DNA from: Candidatus Latescibacterota bacterium
GTDB lineage: Bacteria > JAAXHH01
Reading direction: 5' to 3'
Assembly: GCA_012270975.1 (NCBI GenBank)
Contig: JAAXHH010000034.1
Location: forward strand, 62,001-126,000
DNA: 64,000 nt
Shown in pieces: positions 1 to 7,732 of the stretch. The first letter of the stretch is position 1; each line of letters begins with the position of its first letter. Made by a program: the position numbers and the translations under genes. The notes beneath the pieces were generated by a model that saw only the letters and a list, made by a program, of their open reading frames with translations, was not told where the DNA came from and did not search any database.

Positions 1-13
1 TGAGGAGTTTCAT
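1..13 (-). CDS. 5' end of a truncated gene, MKLL...
   Basis: A minus-strand ATG at 13-11 is followed by AAA CTC CTC before the window ends, so only four codons are visible. The same 13 bases form the start of the small Cys-rich exported protein at 3884, and a promoter sits 71 bases upstream at 84-112. It may therefore start a second small exported protein of the same kind, transcribed away from the TonB receptor. Four codons cannot prove a gene; the promoter and the shared start are the only support. Confidence 0.3.
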
Positions 14-83
14 GGAAGACCCGTCACCAGGTGGGTTGATCTGTCAAAGAAATGGAACAGTTCCGACTCAATTCAGTCACACC

Positions 84-112
84 AATTTAAGCGGTGAGCA
101 CTGGTTTGTCAA
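84..112 (-). promoter_or_regulatory. Sigma70-type promoter for the truncated gene at the left edge
   Basis: On the minus strand a perfect TTGACA (107-112) is separated by 17 bases from TAAATT (84-89), which matches TATAAT at four of six positions. It points toward the start codon at 13. It lies downstream of the TonB receptor gene, so the next gene appears to have its own promoter. Confidence 0.5.
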
Positions 113-224
113 GCGGTTTCTTCTCTGCCGCCGAAGGGCGCCGCGCCATGCGTATTACGGTCGCTCCACGCTGGAAACAGGCCGCGGTGCGCGCACGCAT
201 GCAGGTGCCAAACCCTTGCATGTA

Positions 225-2573
225 CTATTCCTCCATGGGCTGCCCGAAAGGCAAGGACATGCCGAACGTAATGTTACGGCCCGGATTGTCTATGAAGTAC
301 CTGAAACGGCTCAGGTAGTCCCGGTACCGCTGGTTGAACAGGTTGCGAATGCCGAATTGCACGCGCACGGGCTGGTCGGCCACGGCGATCTCGGCATGCA
401 GGTCCAGGTCGAAGAGCTCGTAGCCGGCCTGGGGATCCGCGTAGTCGATGCCTTCGGGAAAGTTGTTCTGGCGCAGGACGAAACGGCCTTCGAGCCCGAT
501 GCCGGCGTCAAGAAGCCGTCCGCCGGTGGGCAGGTGGAAACTCAGGCCGGCGATGAACCGGGTGGACGGCATCTGGTACAGGGGTTGGCGTTCCTCCGTG
601 TTTCGCCCCCGGACGAAGGAGGCGGACACATGGGTGTCGATGTACGGCGTCAGTTCGTATTCCAGGTACCCGTCGAATCCCTGGATCACCGCGTCGGACT
701 GGACGTAGGTGAATTTAGGAAACGCGCCCCGTATCGTCAAGACGAGGTCGTCCGCCGGCAGCAGCGAGATGTAGTTGCTGTAATGGGACCGGAAGAGCCC
801 CAACTCGCCGCGGCCCCGGTCGCCCTGGTAACGCAATGTCAGGTCCGTGTTCAGGCTCGATTCCGTGTCCAGTTCCTTGTCCCCGATCTCGAACTGCGCC
901 GTACCGTGGTGGACGCCGTGGCTGTACAGCTCGTTCACCCCGGGCGGCCGCCAGGCCCGGCCGACGTTGGCGGCGAGGGCCATGTCCGGGGTCAACTCGT
1001 AGATCAGGCCGAGCACACCGGTCATGTTGCTGTAGGTGAAAATGCCGCCATCGACGATCTCGGTGGCGCGGCGGCCCGTGTTAGAGTAGATCTCCATCCA
1101 CCGGTAGTCGAAACGCAGGCCCGTCTCCACCGTCGTCTTACCCTTCGTCCAGGATTCCAGGGCGAATACGCCGGCGCTGTAGGCCAGGAAGTCGGGAATG
1201 AGAAACCCGGTACTGAAGCGCTTGTTCTCCTGGCGCATGCCGCTGACGCCTATTTTCCCGTACCAGTTTCCGAAGTTGCGGTGCTGGAAGATCGCCTCGC
1301 CGCTGTGGGTCTGCAGTCCCTGGGAGAAGCCGGGCCTCGCCACTCCACCGCTCCTGGCGGCGGAATCCCACTCCTCCCGCCGGTTGTACTGCTGTCCGTA
1401 CCGGAGTTCGAGATTGCCCTTCCCGGCGAATCGAACAAGAGATCGAACGGACAGGAGATCGTGGTCCACCCGCTGGCGCGGATTGTCGATTTCGTAGGTG
1501 AAAGAGCCCACGATGGTCGGTTCGCCCCGCTCGATGGTCCTTCTCAGGTCCGTTGTGTTGCCGATATGGGCCCCTTTGAAGATCCCGATCCAGGTACCGA
1601 AATGACTGAAATAGGCCTCCGTGTCAATCCGGTCCGACTTATAGCCCAGCGCAACGGAATAGTCCCGCTCGTCGAACCCGGAATTCCGTATGACGTGGAC
1701 CGGGGCGTGGGCGTCACCGGCCCGCCGCAGGCTGCCCTGGACCCGCCAACTGAGCCCCCCCAGTCGCCGCAGGGCACCCTGAAGGAGGATGGAACCAGCC
1801 CCCTGTCTGTTGTTGGAGAAAAGATTCGTGTTTATCCTGCCGCCCGTGCCCGGACTCGTGGGCAGTTCCGGCGGTTCGATCCGGATGACTCCGCCGATGG
1901 CGCCGGCACCGTACTGCACGCTGGCGGCGCCCTTGAGCACCTCGATGCGGGCCGGGGAAAAGGGATCGATCTCCGGGGCGTGGTCTCCGCCCCACTGCTG
2001 TCCTTCCTGGGTAATGCCGGCATTGAGTACCAGGACCCGGGCGCTGTGGACGCCTCGCAGCACCGGCTTCGATACGGCCGGCCCCGTGGTCAGAGTAGAT
2101 ACGCCCGGCAGGGATTCCAGCGTCTCGCCCACCGTCTGGCCCCGGCGTTCTTCCAGGTCGGACAGGGGCAGGACGAGAACGGACTGGGTGGACCCGGTAA
2201 GCTCGCCCGCCAGGTCCCGGTCACCCGTGACAGTTACCTCGTCACCGATCAGGGTCTCCGGTTCCATGGCTACTTCGAGTACGGTCGGCCTGTCTACGGT
2301 GACGGTGATCTCGCTTCGGACCGTTCGGTAGCCGACGAACCGGAATTCGAACGTGTGTGCGCCTGCCGGTACGTTCTCCAGGCGAAATTCGCCTTTCTCG
2401 TCTGTGAACGCGCCGATCTCGAGCGCAGGCAGTACGACCGTCACAGCCGGCAATGGTTCGCCTGATTCGTTCAGCACCTTGCCGCTCACCGTGGCGGCAT
2501 GCGCTTCGGCCGGAAGAACGAGACCGGACAAGGCTATCGCCAGGACGGCGCACAGGATCTTGTTCTTGCTCAT
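225..2573 (-). CDS. TonB-dependent outer membrane receptor, ZnuD-like
   Basis: About 782 residues. Residues 1-27 are a signal peptide, roughly 30-110 a carboxypeptidase-regulatory-like beta sandwich (VSGKVLNESGEPLPAVTVVL), roughly 115-240 the plug (VLRGVHSARVLVLNAG, RIEVLKGAASVQYGAGAIGG), and the rest a 22-strand-type barrel. The segment RPPGVNELYSHGVHHGTAQF near residue 560, rich in His, resembles the ZnuD zinc receptor family. The ATG at 2573 is chosen over an upstream TTG (2579) because GAGGG lies six bases before it. The gene follows a His/Asp-rich lipoprotein by about 50 bases and is probably co-transcribed with it. A zinc or other divalent-metal substrate is inferred from family resemblance and the neighbours; another metal chelate is possible. 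Confidence 0.87.
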   Translation of the reverse strand: MSKNKILCAVLAIALSGLVLPAEAHAATVSGKVLNESGEPLPAVTVVLPALEIGAFTDEKGEFRLENVPAGAHTFEFRFVGYRTVRSEITVTVDRPTVLEVAMEPETLIGDEVTVTGDRDLAGELTGSTQSVLVLPLSDLEERRGQTVGETLESLPGVSTLTTGPAVSKPVLRGVHSARVLVLNAGITQEGQQWGGDHAPEIDPFSPARIEVLKGAASVQYGAGAIGGVIRIEPPELPTSPGTGGRINTNLFSNNRQGAGSILLQGALRRLGGLSWRVQGSLRRAGDAHAPVHVIRNSGFDERDYSVALGYKSDRIDTEAYFSHFGTWIGIFKGAHIGNTTDLRRTIERGEPTIVGSFTYEIDNPRQRVDHDLLSVRSLVRFAGKGNLELRYGQQYNRREEWDSAARSGGVARPGFSQGLQTHSGEAIFQHRNFGNWYGKIGVSGMRQENKRFSTGFLIPDFLAYSAGVFALESWTKGKTTVETGLRFDYRWMEIYSNTGRRATEIVDGGIFTYSNMTGVLGLIYELTPDMALAANVGRAWRPPGVNELYSHGVHHGTAQFEIGDKELDTESSLNTDLTLRYQGDRGRGELGLFRSHYSNYISLLPADDLVLTIRGAFPKFTYVQSDAVIQGFDGYLEYELTPYIDTHVSASFVRGRNTEERQPLYQMPSTRFIAGLSFHLPTGGRLLDAGIGLEGRFVLRQNNFPEGIDYADPQAGYELFDLDLHAEIAVADQPVRVQFGIRNLFNQRYRDYLSRFRYFIDNPGRNITFGMSLPFGQPMEE

Positions 2574-2624
2574 AAGCAACCCTCTAGCGCGCGTTACCGC
2601 GTATATGGCACTACCAGAACCGTT

Positions 2625-3269
2625 CTACTGACGCACTTCGACTTCGAAAGTCACGTCGATGTCCGTCTCGTCACTCTGGGTCACACCGTCTTTGGGTCCT
2701 TCATCATAGTGACTCAGAATGACCCGAAGCTGGCCGTTCTGCGCATTAGTAGGGACAGAAAGCATAAATGCGACTCCGACGGGATGATCGGCGCCCGAGT
2801 TCGTCGTGTAATCGGATTCCTTATCCGCATAGGCAACGGAGGCCGGTGAAAACCCCCCGAGGGTCTGATAGAAGAACTGGTGGGCTTCGGCTTCCTCCTC
2901 CACCTCCTCGGTGATGTTCTCGGGCGGGCTTTCCGTTTCGTTCAACACCTCGACCGCGCCGTCGTAATCCGTACCCGCGTTTACGACCAGCCTGCCCACG
3001 ACCGGGGCGTTACCGCCTTCGCCATCCAGGTCCTGGAACTGCACGGTCACCGGCGCTCCTCCGCCACTGGGCGTAAGCGTGATTCTGAGCGTCGTGATAA
3101 GCTCTTCTTCGCCCGGTCCATGATCATCATGGTCGTCTTCCTCATGTTCTTCCGGTTCGGCGGGACCGGTCGGACTGGTGTCATCATCGTCGGCGCAGGC
3201 GAAAGTCAATGAAACGGCGAAAACCGCGGCGGTCACTATAGACAGAACGTTCCAGCGATGCTTGAACAT
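2625..3269 (-). CDS. Secreted acidic lipoprotein with His/Asp/Glu-rich segment, partner of the TonB receptor
   Basis: 214 residues. The N-terminal hydrophobic stretch ends in a loose lipobox (SLTFAC) followed by DDDD, suggesting lipidation and periplasmic or surface display. Residues 37-56 are an acidic/His tract (EEHEEDDHDDHGPGEEE) suited to divalent metal binding. The remainder is beta-rich with FQDLDGEGGNAP and ENITEEVEEE, matching a family I recall from Bacteroidetes annotated as type 1 periplasmic binding fold-like and found beside TonB receptors. A strong GAGGAG lies nine bases before the ATG. The gene directly precedes the ZnuD-like receptor, so a role in presenting metal is inferred; the exact function is not established. 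Confidence 0.75.
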   Translation of the reverse strand: MFKHRWNVLSIVTAAVFAVSLTFACADDDDTSPTGPAEPEEHEEDDHDDHGPGEEELITTLRITLTPSGGGAPVTVQFQDLDGEGGNAPVVGRLVVNAGTDYDGAVEVLNETESPPENITEEVEEEAEAHQFFYQTLGGFSPASVAYADKESDYTTNSGADHPVGVAFMLSVPTNAQNGQLRVILSHYDEGPKDGVTQSDETDIDVTFEVEVRQ

Positions 3270-3614
3270 GTCGAACTTCTCCTCTTTGCTGTGCTGCGTG
3301 AAGTAAAGTGAACTGCTCTTTTACATAAACGGAACCAGGTACCGCGAACTGCGGAACGGCGCAGGTCCGGACAACACTGACAGGGAATTACAGGTTCTGT
3401 TGCCGATTTCGGTGCCGGCCGATTCGGGTGAACCCCCGACTGGAGATTAGAATCGGTCCTCGACCACCTGTGTGCAATCATCCGGTCGGTATCGATACGG
3501 CCGGCGATTCGAGCGGTCTGGACTTACCAATTTGGGATGTTCGGAAGGGGTCACGGTCCGCGCCGATGGGAATCGGGCGATGCGCCGGAGGCCCTGAGCC
3601 TGCAGGCTGTCAGG
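3270..3614. other. Intergenic region upstream of the lipoprotein gene
   Basis: This 345-base stretch carries the ribosome-binding site GAGGAG of the lipoprotein gene (near 3277-3282 on the minus strand). I found no convincing gene on either strand and no strong -35/-10 pair. A short inverted element, CCGC-gaact-GCGG, occurs near 3337-3349. No Zur-like palindrome was recognised. The lipoprotein-receptor pair may be read from here or from the promoter at 3964-3992. Confidence 0.4.
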
Positions 3615-3884
3615 TCAGGGAAGGGGCGGTGCGCGGTTTCGGTACTGCGCAACCTGTAGCCGGGGGTAACCGGGTTCCCGTTCACCGGCCACGGGGCAGA
3701 CAAACTCGTAGTCCGGAAGGGTAGAAGAGGACTTTTCAAGTACTGCGTAGGACGAGGCGGCAAAGAGGCAACCCTGGCAGTGGTCCACATGTGCGGCGCT
3801 GGTCTCCAGCTCGGCGCAGTCATGCGGGGCACTGGCGAAAAGCAAGGCAAATAGGACAGCGCAGGATAGCGTGAGGAGTTTCAT
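3615..3884 (-). CDS. Small exported Cys-rich protein
   Basis: 89 residues from the ATG at 3884 (MKLLTLSCAVLFALLFASAP), a typical signal peptide; an ATG at 3908 would add eight residues ahead of the signal and is less likely. The mature part has HVDHCQGCLFAAS, a CxxC embedded between His and hydrophobic residues, plus another Cys near residue 67. It resembles the small DUF2946-type exported proteins that often sit in metal loci, but I cannot name the family with certainty. It lies upstream of, and on the same strand as, the lipoprotein and ZnuD-like receptor, suggesting a metal-related role. A promoter is at 3964-3992. Confidence 0.6.
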   Translation of the reverse strand: MKLLTLSCAVLFALLFASAPHDCAELETSAAHVDHCQGCLFAASSYAVLEKSSSTLPDYEFVCPVAGEREPGYPRLQVAQYRNRAPPLP

Positions 3885-3963
3885 GCCGGAGGTGCCACCA
3901 TGTTGCATTCAGCTGTTTTCGGTTGTTAAAAGACCCGCCCAAACGCGCGTTTTCAGTTTCCTA

Positions 3964-3992
3964 ACAATGCGTGTTTTCAGCCGATTTGTCAA
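3964..3992 (-). promoter_or_regulatory. Promoter of the small Cys-rich protein
   Basis: Minus strand: TTGACA (3987-3992), 17-base spacer, CATTGT (3964-3969, a weak -10). The same TTGACAAA core occurs at the promoter at 84-112 in front of the look-alike start codon. A perfect 12-bp palindrome (AAACGCGCGTTT, 3941-3952) lies just downstream between promoter and gene and could be an operator. Confidence 0.4.
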
Positions 3993-4021
3993 GTGATTTC
4001 GGGGCTGCAGACAATCCGGAC

Positions 4022-4051
4022 TTGACACGGATCAGGGGCCGTGTTTATTAT
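4022..4051 (+). promoter_or_regulatory. Promoter of the ABC transporter operon
   Basis: TTGACA at 4022-4027, an 18-base spacer, and TATTAT at 4046-4051 (five of six consensus positions) precede the GTG start at 4129 by about 77 bases. It is divergent from the promoter at 3964-3992. Confidence 0.6.
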
Positions 4052-4128
4052 TCGACGCCGCGAAAAAAAGACGCGATGTAAGAACGCGGACATCTGCTTA
4101 TGACGCAGGCAAAGGAGCGAGAACAGGG

Positions 4129-4989
4129 GTGTCCGAAAGAGTGATGATCGAAGCAGAGGGGCTATGCAAATACTACGGCTCCTTTGTCGCCGTGCAAGAC
4201 ATCTCCTTCAAAATACCCGAAGGTCAGATCGTGGCGTTCCTGGGTCCCAACGGCGCGGGAAAGTCCACGACGATGAAGATCCTCAGCGGCTACCTGGGCG
4301 CCAGCGCGGGAAGCGCGTCCATCGCCGGGCTGGATGTCCGGCGGGAGCGTCTCGCCATGTCGCGGCACCTGGGTTACCTGCCTGAAAACGGCCCGTTGTA
4401 CCAGAACATGACGCCGCTGGAACTCCTGCGGTTCTTCGGCGAAGCGCGGGGACTGGGACCCGTCCTGCTGCCGGACCGCCTGGACTACGTCATCGACCGG
4501 TGCAGCCTGGACCAGGCCCTCGAAAAACCCATCGACAAGCTGTCCCGGGGCAACAAGCAGCGGGTCGGCCTGGCGCAGGTCCTGCTTCACGACCCCGACG
4601 TGCTCATCATGGACGAGCCGACCGCCGGCCTCGACCCCAACCAGATCCGGGATTTCCGGCAGGACATCCGCCTGCTCGGGCAGACCAAGACCGTTCTCCT
4701 GTCCACCCACATCCTCCAGGAAGTGGACGTCATAGCCGATCGCGTACTGCTGATCCACGAGGGCAGGCTGGTCTTCGACGGCACGCCCGACGCGCTGCGG
4801 CGGGACGGTTCGCTGGAAGAGTCCTTCTATGCGTTGACCGGGAACGGCAGGCCGTCAGCGGAGGCGCGGAACGGCGGGGCAGACAGCGAGGAGGCGGATG
4901 AACGGTCGACGACCAAGGCGCGGAACGGACGGTCAGACAGCGGGGAGGCGGATGAACGGGAGGCGGACGGAAAGGAGGCGGACGAATGA
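4129..4989 (+). CDS. ABC transporter ATP-binding protein, GldA-like
   Basis: 286 residues. Walker A is GPNGAGKST (about residues 40-48), the signature is LSRGNKQRVGLAQ, Walker B LIMDEPTAGLDP, and the switch His is in LLSTHILQ, so a competent ATPase is predicted. GTG start with AGGAG upstream. The next gene is a membrane permease overlapping by four bases (ATGA), so the pair forms a complex at the inner membrane. The last 45 or so residues are odd: a repetitive acidic/basic tail (EEADERSTTKARNG, then GEADEREADGKEADE) encoded by imperfect tandem repeats, absent from the core family. GldA-type systems serve gliding and secretion in Bacteroidetes, but homologues are widespread and the substrate here is unknown. 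Confidence 0.9.
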   Translation: MSERVMIEAEGLCKYYGSFVAVQDISFKIPEGQIVAFLGPNGAGKSTTMKILSGYLGASAGSASIAGLDVRRERLAMSRHLGYLPENGPLYQNMTPLELLRFFGEARGLGPVLLPDRLDYVIDRCSLDQALEKPIDKLSRGNKQRVGLAQVLLHDPDVLIMDEPTAGLDPNQIRDFRQDIRLLGQTKTVLLSTHILQEVDVIADRVLLIHEGRLVFDGTPDALRRDGSLEESFYALTGNGRPSAEARNGGADSEEADERSTTKARNGRSDSGEADEREADGKEADE

Positions 4990-7730
4990 ATTTCGGTCCG
5001 TTCGGCGCGCTCAACGGCATGGTGATCGCGGCCATCGTCCGCCGGGACATGCGTCTGGCCTTCAGCAATCCCACGGGATACGTCTTCGTCACCCTGTTCA
5101 TCTTTCTCAGCGCGGCCGCCGCGTTCTGGCAGGTCCCCTTCTTCCTGAACAACCTGGCGAACCTCGACCAGTTGAACGCCGTGTTCCCCTACCTGCTGCT
5201 CTTCTTCGTACCGGCGCTGACCATGGGCGTGTGGGCCGAGGAAGCCCGTCAGGGAACCGATGAGCTGCTGCTTACGCTTCCGGCGACGGACCTGGAAATC
5301 GTCCTGGGCAAGTACCTCGCCGTGCTGGGCGTCTACACGGCCTCGCTGGCGCTTTCGCTGACCCACGTGCTGGTTCTGATGTTTCTCGGGAGTCCCGACC
5401 TCGGGCTCATGGCGGGCAATTACCTGGGCTACTGGTTCGCCGGCGCCGCCCTCATCTCCGTCGGCATGCTGGCGTCCCTGCTGACGTCCCACGTGACCGT
5501 CGCCTTCATCCTGGGCGCGCTTTTCTGCGGCGTCTTCGTGCTCGTCGGCCCCATCGCGGGCGGCGTGAGCGAGGGCCTGCGGAGCCTGCTTTCGCCCCTG
5601 GGTCTGTTCAACGCCTTCGACGACTTCGCGCGCGGCGTCGTCAGCTTATCCGGCCTGGCCCACTTCATCTCGATCGCGGGACTGATGCTGTATCTCAACG
5701 TGGTGCTGATCAGCCGCCGCCACTGGCCCGTACAGGCCGGGGGCTACCGGATGGGGATTCATCACGGGGTCCGCGCGGCGGCGCTCGCCGTGGCGGTCAT
5801 CGGGTTGAACGCCATCCTCGACCGGGCGACCGTCCGCCTCGACGTGACCGCCGAGGGCCTCCACTCCCTCTCCGGCGAGACCGTGCAGATCCTGGAGGAA
5901 CTGGACCCGGAACGTCCCGTGTTCATCCAGGCCTTCGTGAGTCCCGAAGTACCGGAATCCTATGTGCAGACCCGCTCGAACCTGCTGGACGTCCTCAAGG
6001 AGCTGGACGCCGCGGGAGGCGCCCGGGTCCAGGTGCGGATCGAGGAAACCGAGATGTACTCTCCCGAGGCCCGGGAAGCCCGGGAACGGTTCGGCATCAC
6101 GCCCCGCGAACTGCCGGACCTTCGGAGCGCGCGATCCGGATTCGCGAACGTATTCGCGGGGGTCGCCGTCACCAGCGGCCCGGAGGAGCAGGTCATCGGC
6201 TTCCTGGATACGGGCCTGCCCGTCGAGTACGAACTGGTGCGCAGCCTTCGCGTGGTGGCCCGTGCGGACCGTGCGAAACTCGGCATCCTTTCCACGGACG
6301 TGCGGCTCTTCGGGGGATTCGATTTCAACACCATGCAGAGCCAGCAGCCCTGGGCCATGACCGAGGAACTGCGGAAGCAGTACGACGTGGTGCAGGTCCA
6401 GCCCCAGGACGACTATCCGGACGATCTCGACGCCCTCATGGTCGCCCTGCCCAATACCTTGACGCAGGCGGACATGGACCGGCTTTCGGACTACATTTCG
6501 GTAGGACACCCCACGCTGCTTCTCGTGGATCCCCTGCCGTCGTTCAACCTTACCCTGTCCCCTTCGGAGCAGAAGGGCGCGGGCGCCAATCCCTTCGCGG
6601 GCAACCAGCAACCGCCCCCCACGCCGAAGGGGGACATCCAGGGCCTGCTTCGCCGTTTCGGCGTGGAATGGAACTCCGGCCTGATCGTGTGGGACCGCTA
6701 CAATCCCCACCCGGGCATGGCTCATCTCCCGCCGGAAGTGGTCTTCGCCTCGCCGGGCAACGAGAACGCGGACACGTTCAACAGCGCGGCCGTCAGCACC
6801 GCTTCCCTGCAGGAACTCGTCTTCATCTTCCCGGGCAGGCTGCAGCCGTCGGGAAACGGGGACTTCGCCTTCACGTCCCTCGTGCAAAGCGGAGCGGTTT
6901 CGGGACTGACCGCCTACACCCAGCTCGTTCAGCGCAACTTCTTCGGCGGCTCGCAACTGGTCCTGTCCAACGTGCCGCGGCGGGCCAGCCAGAACGTCTA
7001 CACGATAGCCGCCCACGTCACGGGGATCGCGGACGGTCCGGCGGGCGCGGGCGGTTCGTCGGATGCGCGCGCGGGCGATTCCGAAATGAATAACGCGGAC
7101 CGTGCCGCGGAAGCCACCCCCGTGAACCTGACCGTCGTGGCCGACGTGGATTTCGCGTCGCAGCAGTTCTTCGATATCCGCCGCGTAGGCGCCGGGGGGT
7201 TCAATTTCGACAACGTCACCTTTTTCCTGAACCTCATGGACGTACTGGTGGGCGACGAATCCTTCATCGCGCTGCGCAGCAAGCGGGTCCGGTACCGGAC
7301 GCTGGAAACCGTAGAGCAGCAGACCCTGGCCTACACCCTGCAACGGGCGGAGGACGAGGACGAAGCCGAACAGGAGGCACAGGCGGCCCTGGACCAGGCC
7401 CGCCGCCGCCTCACGGCCCGCGTGGACGAGGTCCGGCAACGGACGGATCTGGACGAACAGACCCGCCGGATCATGGTCCGGAACCTGGAGGAAGTGGAGA
7501 ACCGTCGGTTCGAGACGCTGAAGACCAACATCGAGGCCGAAAAGGAAGCCAGGATCCAGGACGGCAAGGAGATGATGGAAGGCCAGATCCGCCTGATCCA
7601 GAATACCATCAAGAATCTCGCCGCCCTGCTTCCGCCCGTGCCGGTCTTCCTCCTGGGCGTGTTCATCTTCCTCCGGCGCAGGCGCCGGGAGAACGACGCG
7701 GCCGCCGCCGCGCGAAGGCTGAGGAGCTGA
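4986..7730 (+). CDS. ABC-2 permease fused to GldG-like extracytoplasmic domain
   Basis: 914 residues. The first about 245 form a six-helix ABC-2 permease like GldF (starting around AIVRRDMRLAFSNPTGYVF). Another helix near 255-275 is followed by a large periplasmic ABC-transporter-auxiliary region like GldG (ERPVFIQAFVSPEVPESYV and onward). Near 800-885 is a charged coiled coil, then a final helix (PPVPVFLLGVFIFL) and RRRRRE. In Flavobacterium GldF and GldG are separate proteins; here one chain holds both. It overlaps the ATPase gene by four bases and precedes the DUF4340 gene by two, so all three are translated as a unit. The transported or regulated substrate cannot be told from sequence. 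Confidence 0.85.
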   Translation: MNFGPFGALNGMVIAAIVRRDMRLAFSNPTGYVFVTLFIFLSAAAAFWQVPFFLNNLANLDQLNAVFPYLLLFFVPALTMGVWAEEARQGTDELLLTLPATDLEIVLGKYLAVLGVYTASLALSLTHVLVLMFLGSPDLGLMAGNYLGYWFAGAALISVGMLASLLTSHVTVAFILGALFCGVFVLVGPIAGGVSEGLRSLLSPLGLFNAFDDFARGVVSLSGLAHFISIAGLMLYLNVVLISRRHWPVQAGGYRMGIHHGVRAAALAVAVIGLNAILDRATVRLDVTAEGLHSLSGETVQILEELDPERPVFIQAFVSPEVPESYVQTRSNLLDVLKELDAAGGARVQVRIEETEMYSPEAREARERFGITPRELPDLRSARSGFANVFAGVAVTSGPEEQVIGFLDTGLPVEYELVRSLRVVARADRAKLGILSTDVRLFGGFDFNTMQSQQPWAMTEELRKQYDVVQVQPQDDYPDDLDALMVALPNTLTQADMDRLSDYISVGHPTLLLVDPLPSFNLTLSPSEQKGAGANPFAGNQQPPPTPKGDIQGLLRRFGVEWNSGLIVWDRYNPHPGMAHLPPEVVFASPGNENADTFNSAAVSTASLQELVFIFPGRLQPSGNGDFAFTSLVQSGAVSGLTAYTQLVQRNFFGGSQLVLSNVPRRASQNVYTIAAHVTGIADGPAGAGGSSDARAGDSEMNNADRAAEATPVNLTVVADVDFASQQFFDIRRVGAGGFNFDNVTFFLNLMDVLVGDESFIALRSKRVRYRTLETVEQQTLAYTLQRAEDEDEAEQEAQAALDQARRRLTARVDEVRQRTDLDEQTRRIMVRNLEEVENRRFETLKTNIEAEKEARIQDGKEMMEGQIRLIQNTIKNLAALLPPVPVFLLGVFIFLRRRRRENDAAAAARRLRS

Positions 7731-7732
7731 CC

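Noticed and set aside
12-2465. 817-codon open frame on the plus strand opposite the ZnuD-like receptor
   Set aside because: It mirrors the receptor codon by codon, has no recognisable domain, and such long antisense frames are expected in GC-rich genes.
3428-3724. 98-codon plus-strand frame between the lipoprotein and the small Cys-rich protein
   Set aside because: Overlaps the better-supported minus-strand gene, lacks a ribosome-binding site and has low-complexity Arg/Gly/Pro composition.
5646-7439. 597-codon minus-strand frame within the Gld-like permease gene
   Set aside because: Shadow of a well-supported plus-strand gene; composition is Arg/Gly/His-rich with no motifs.
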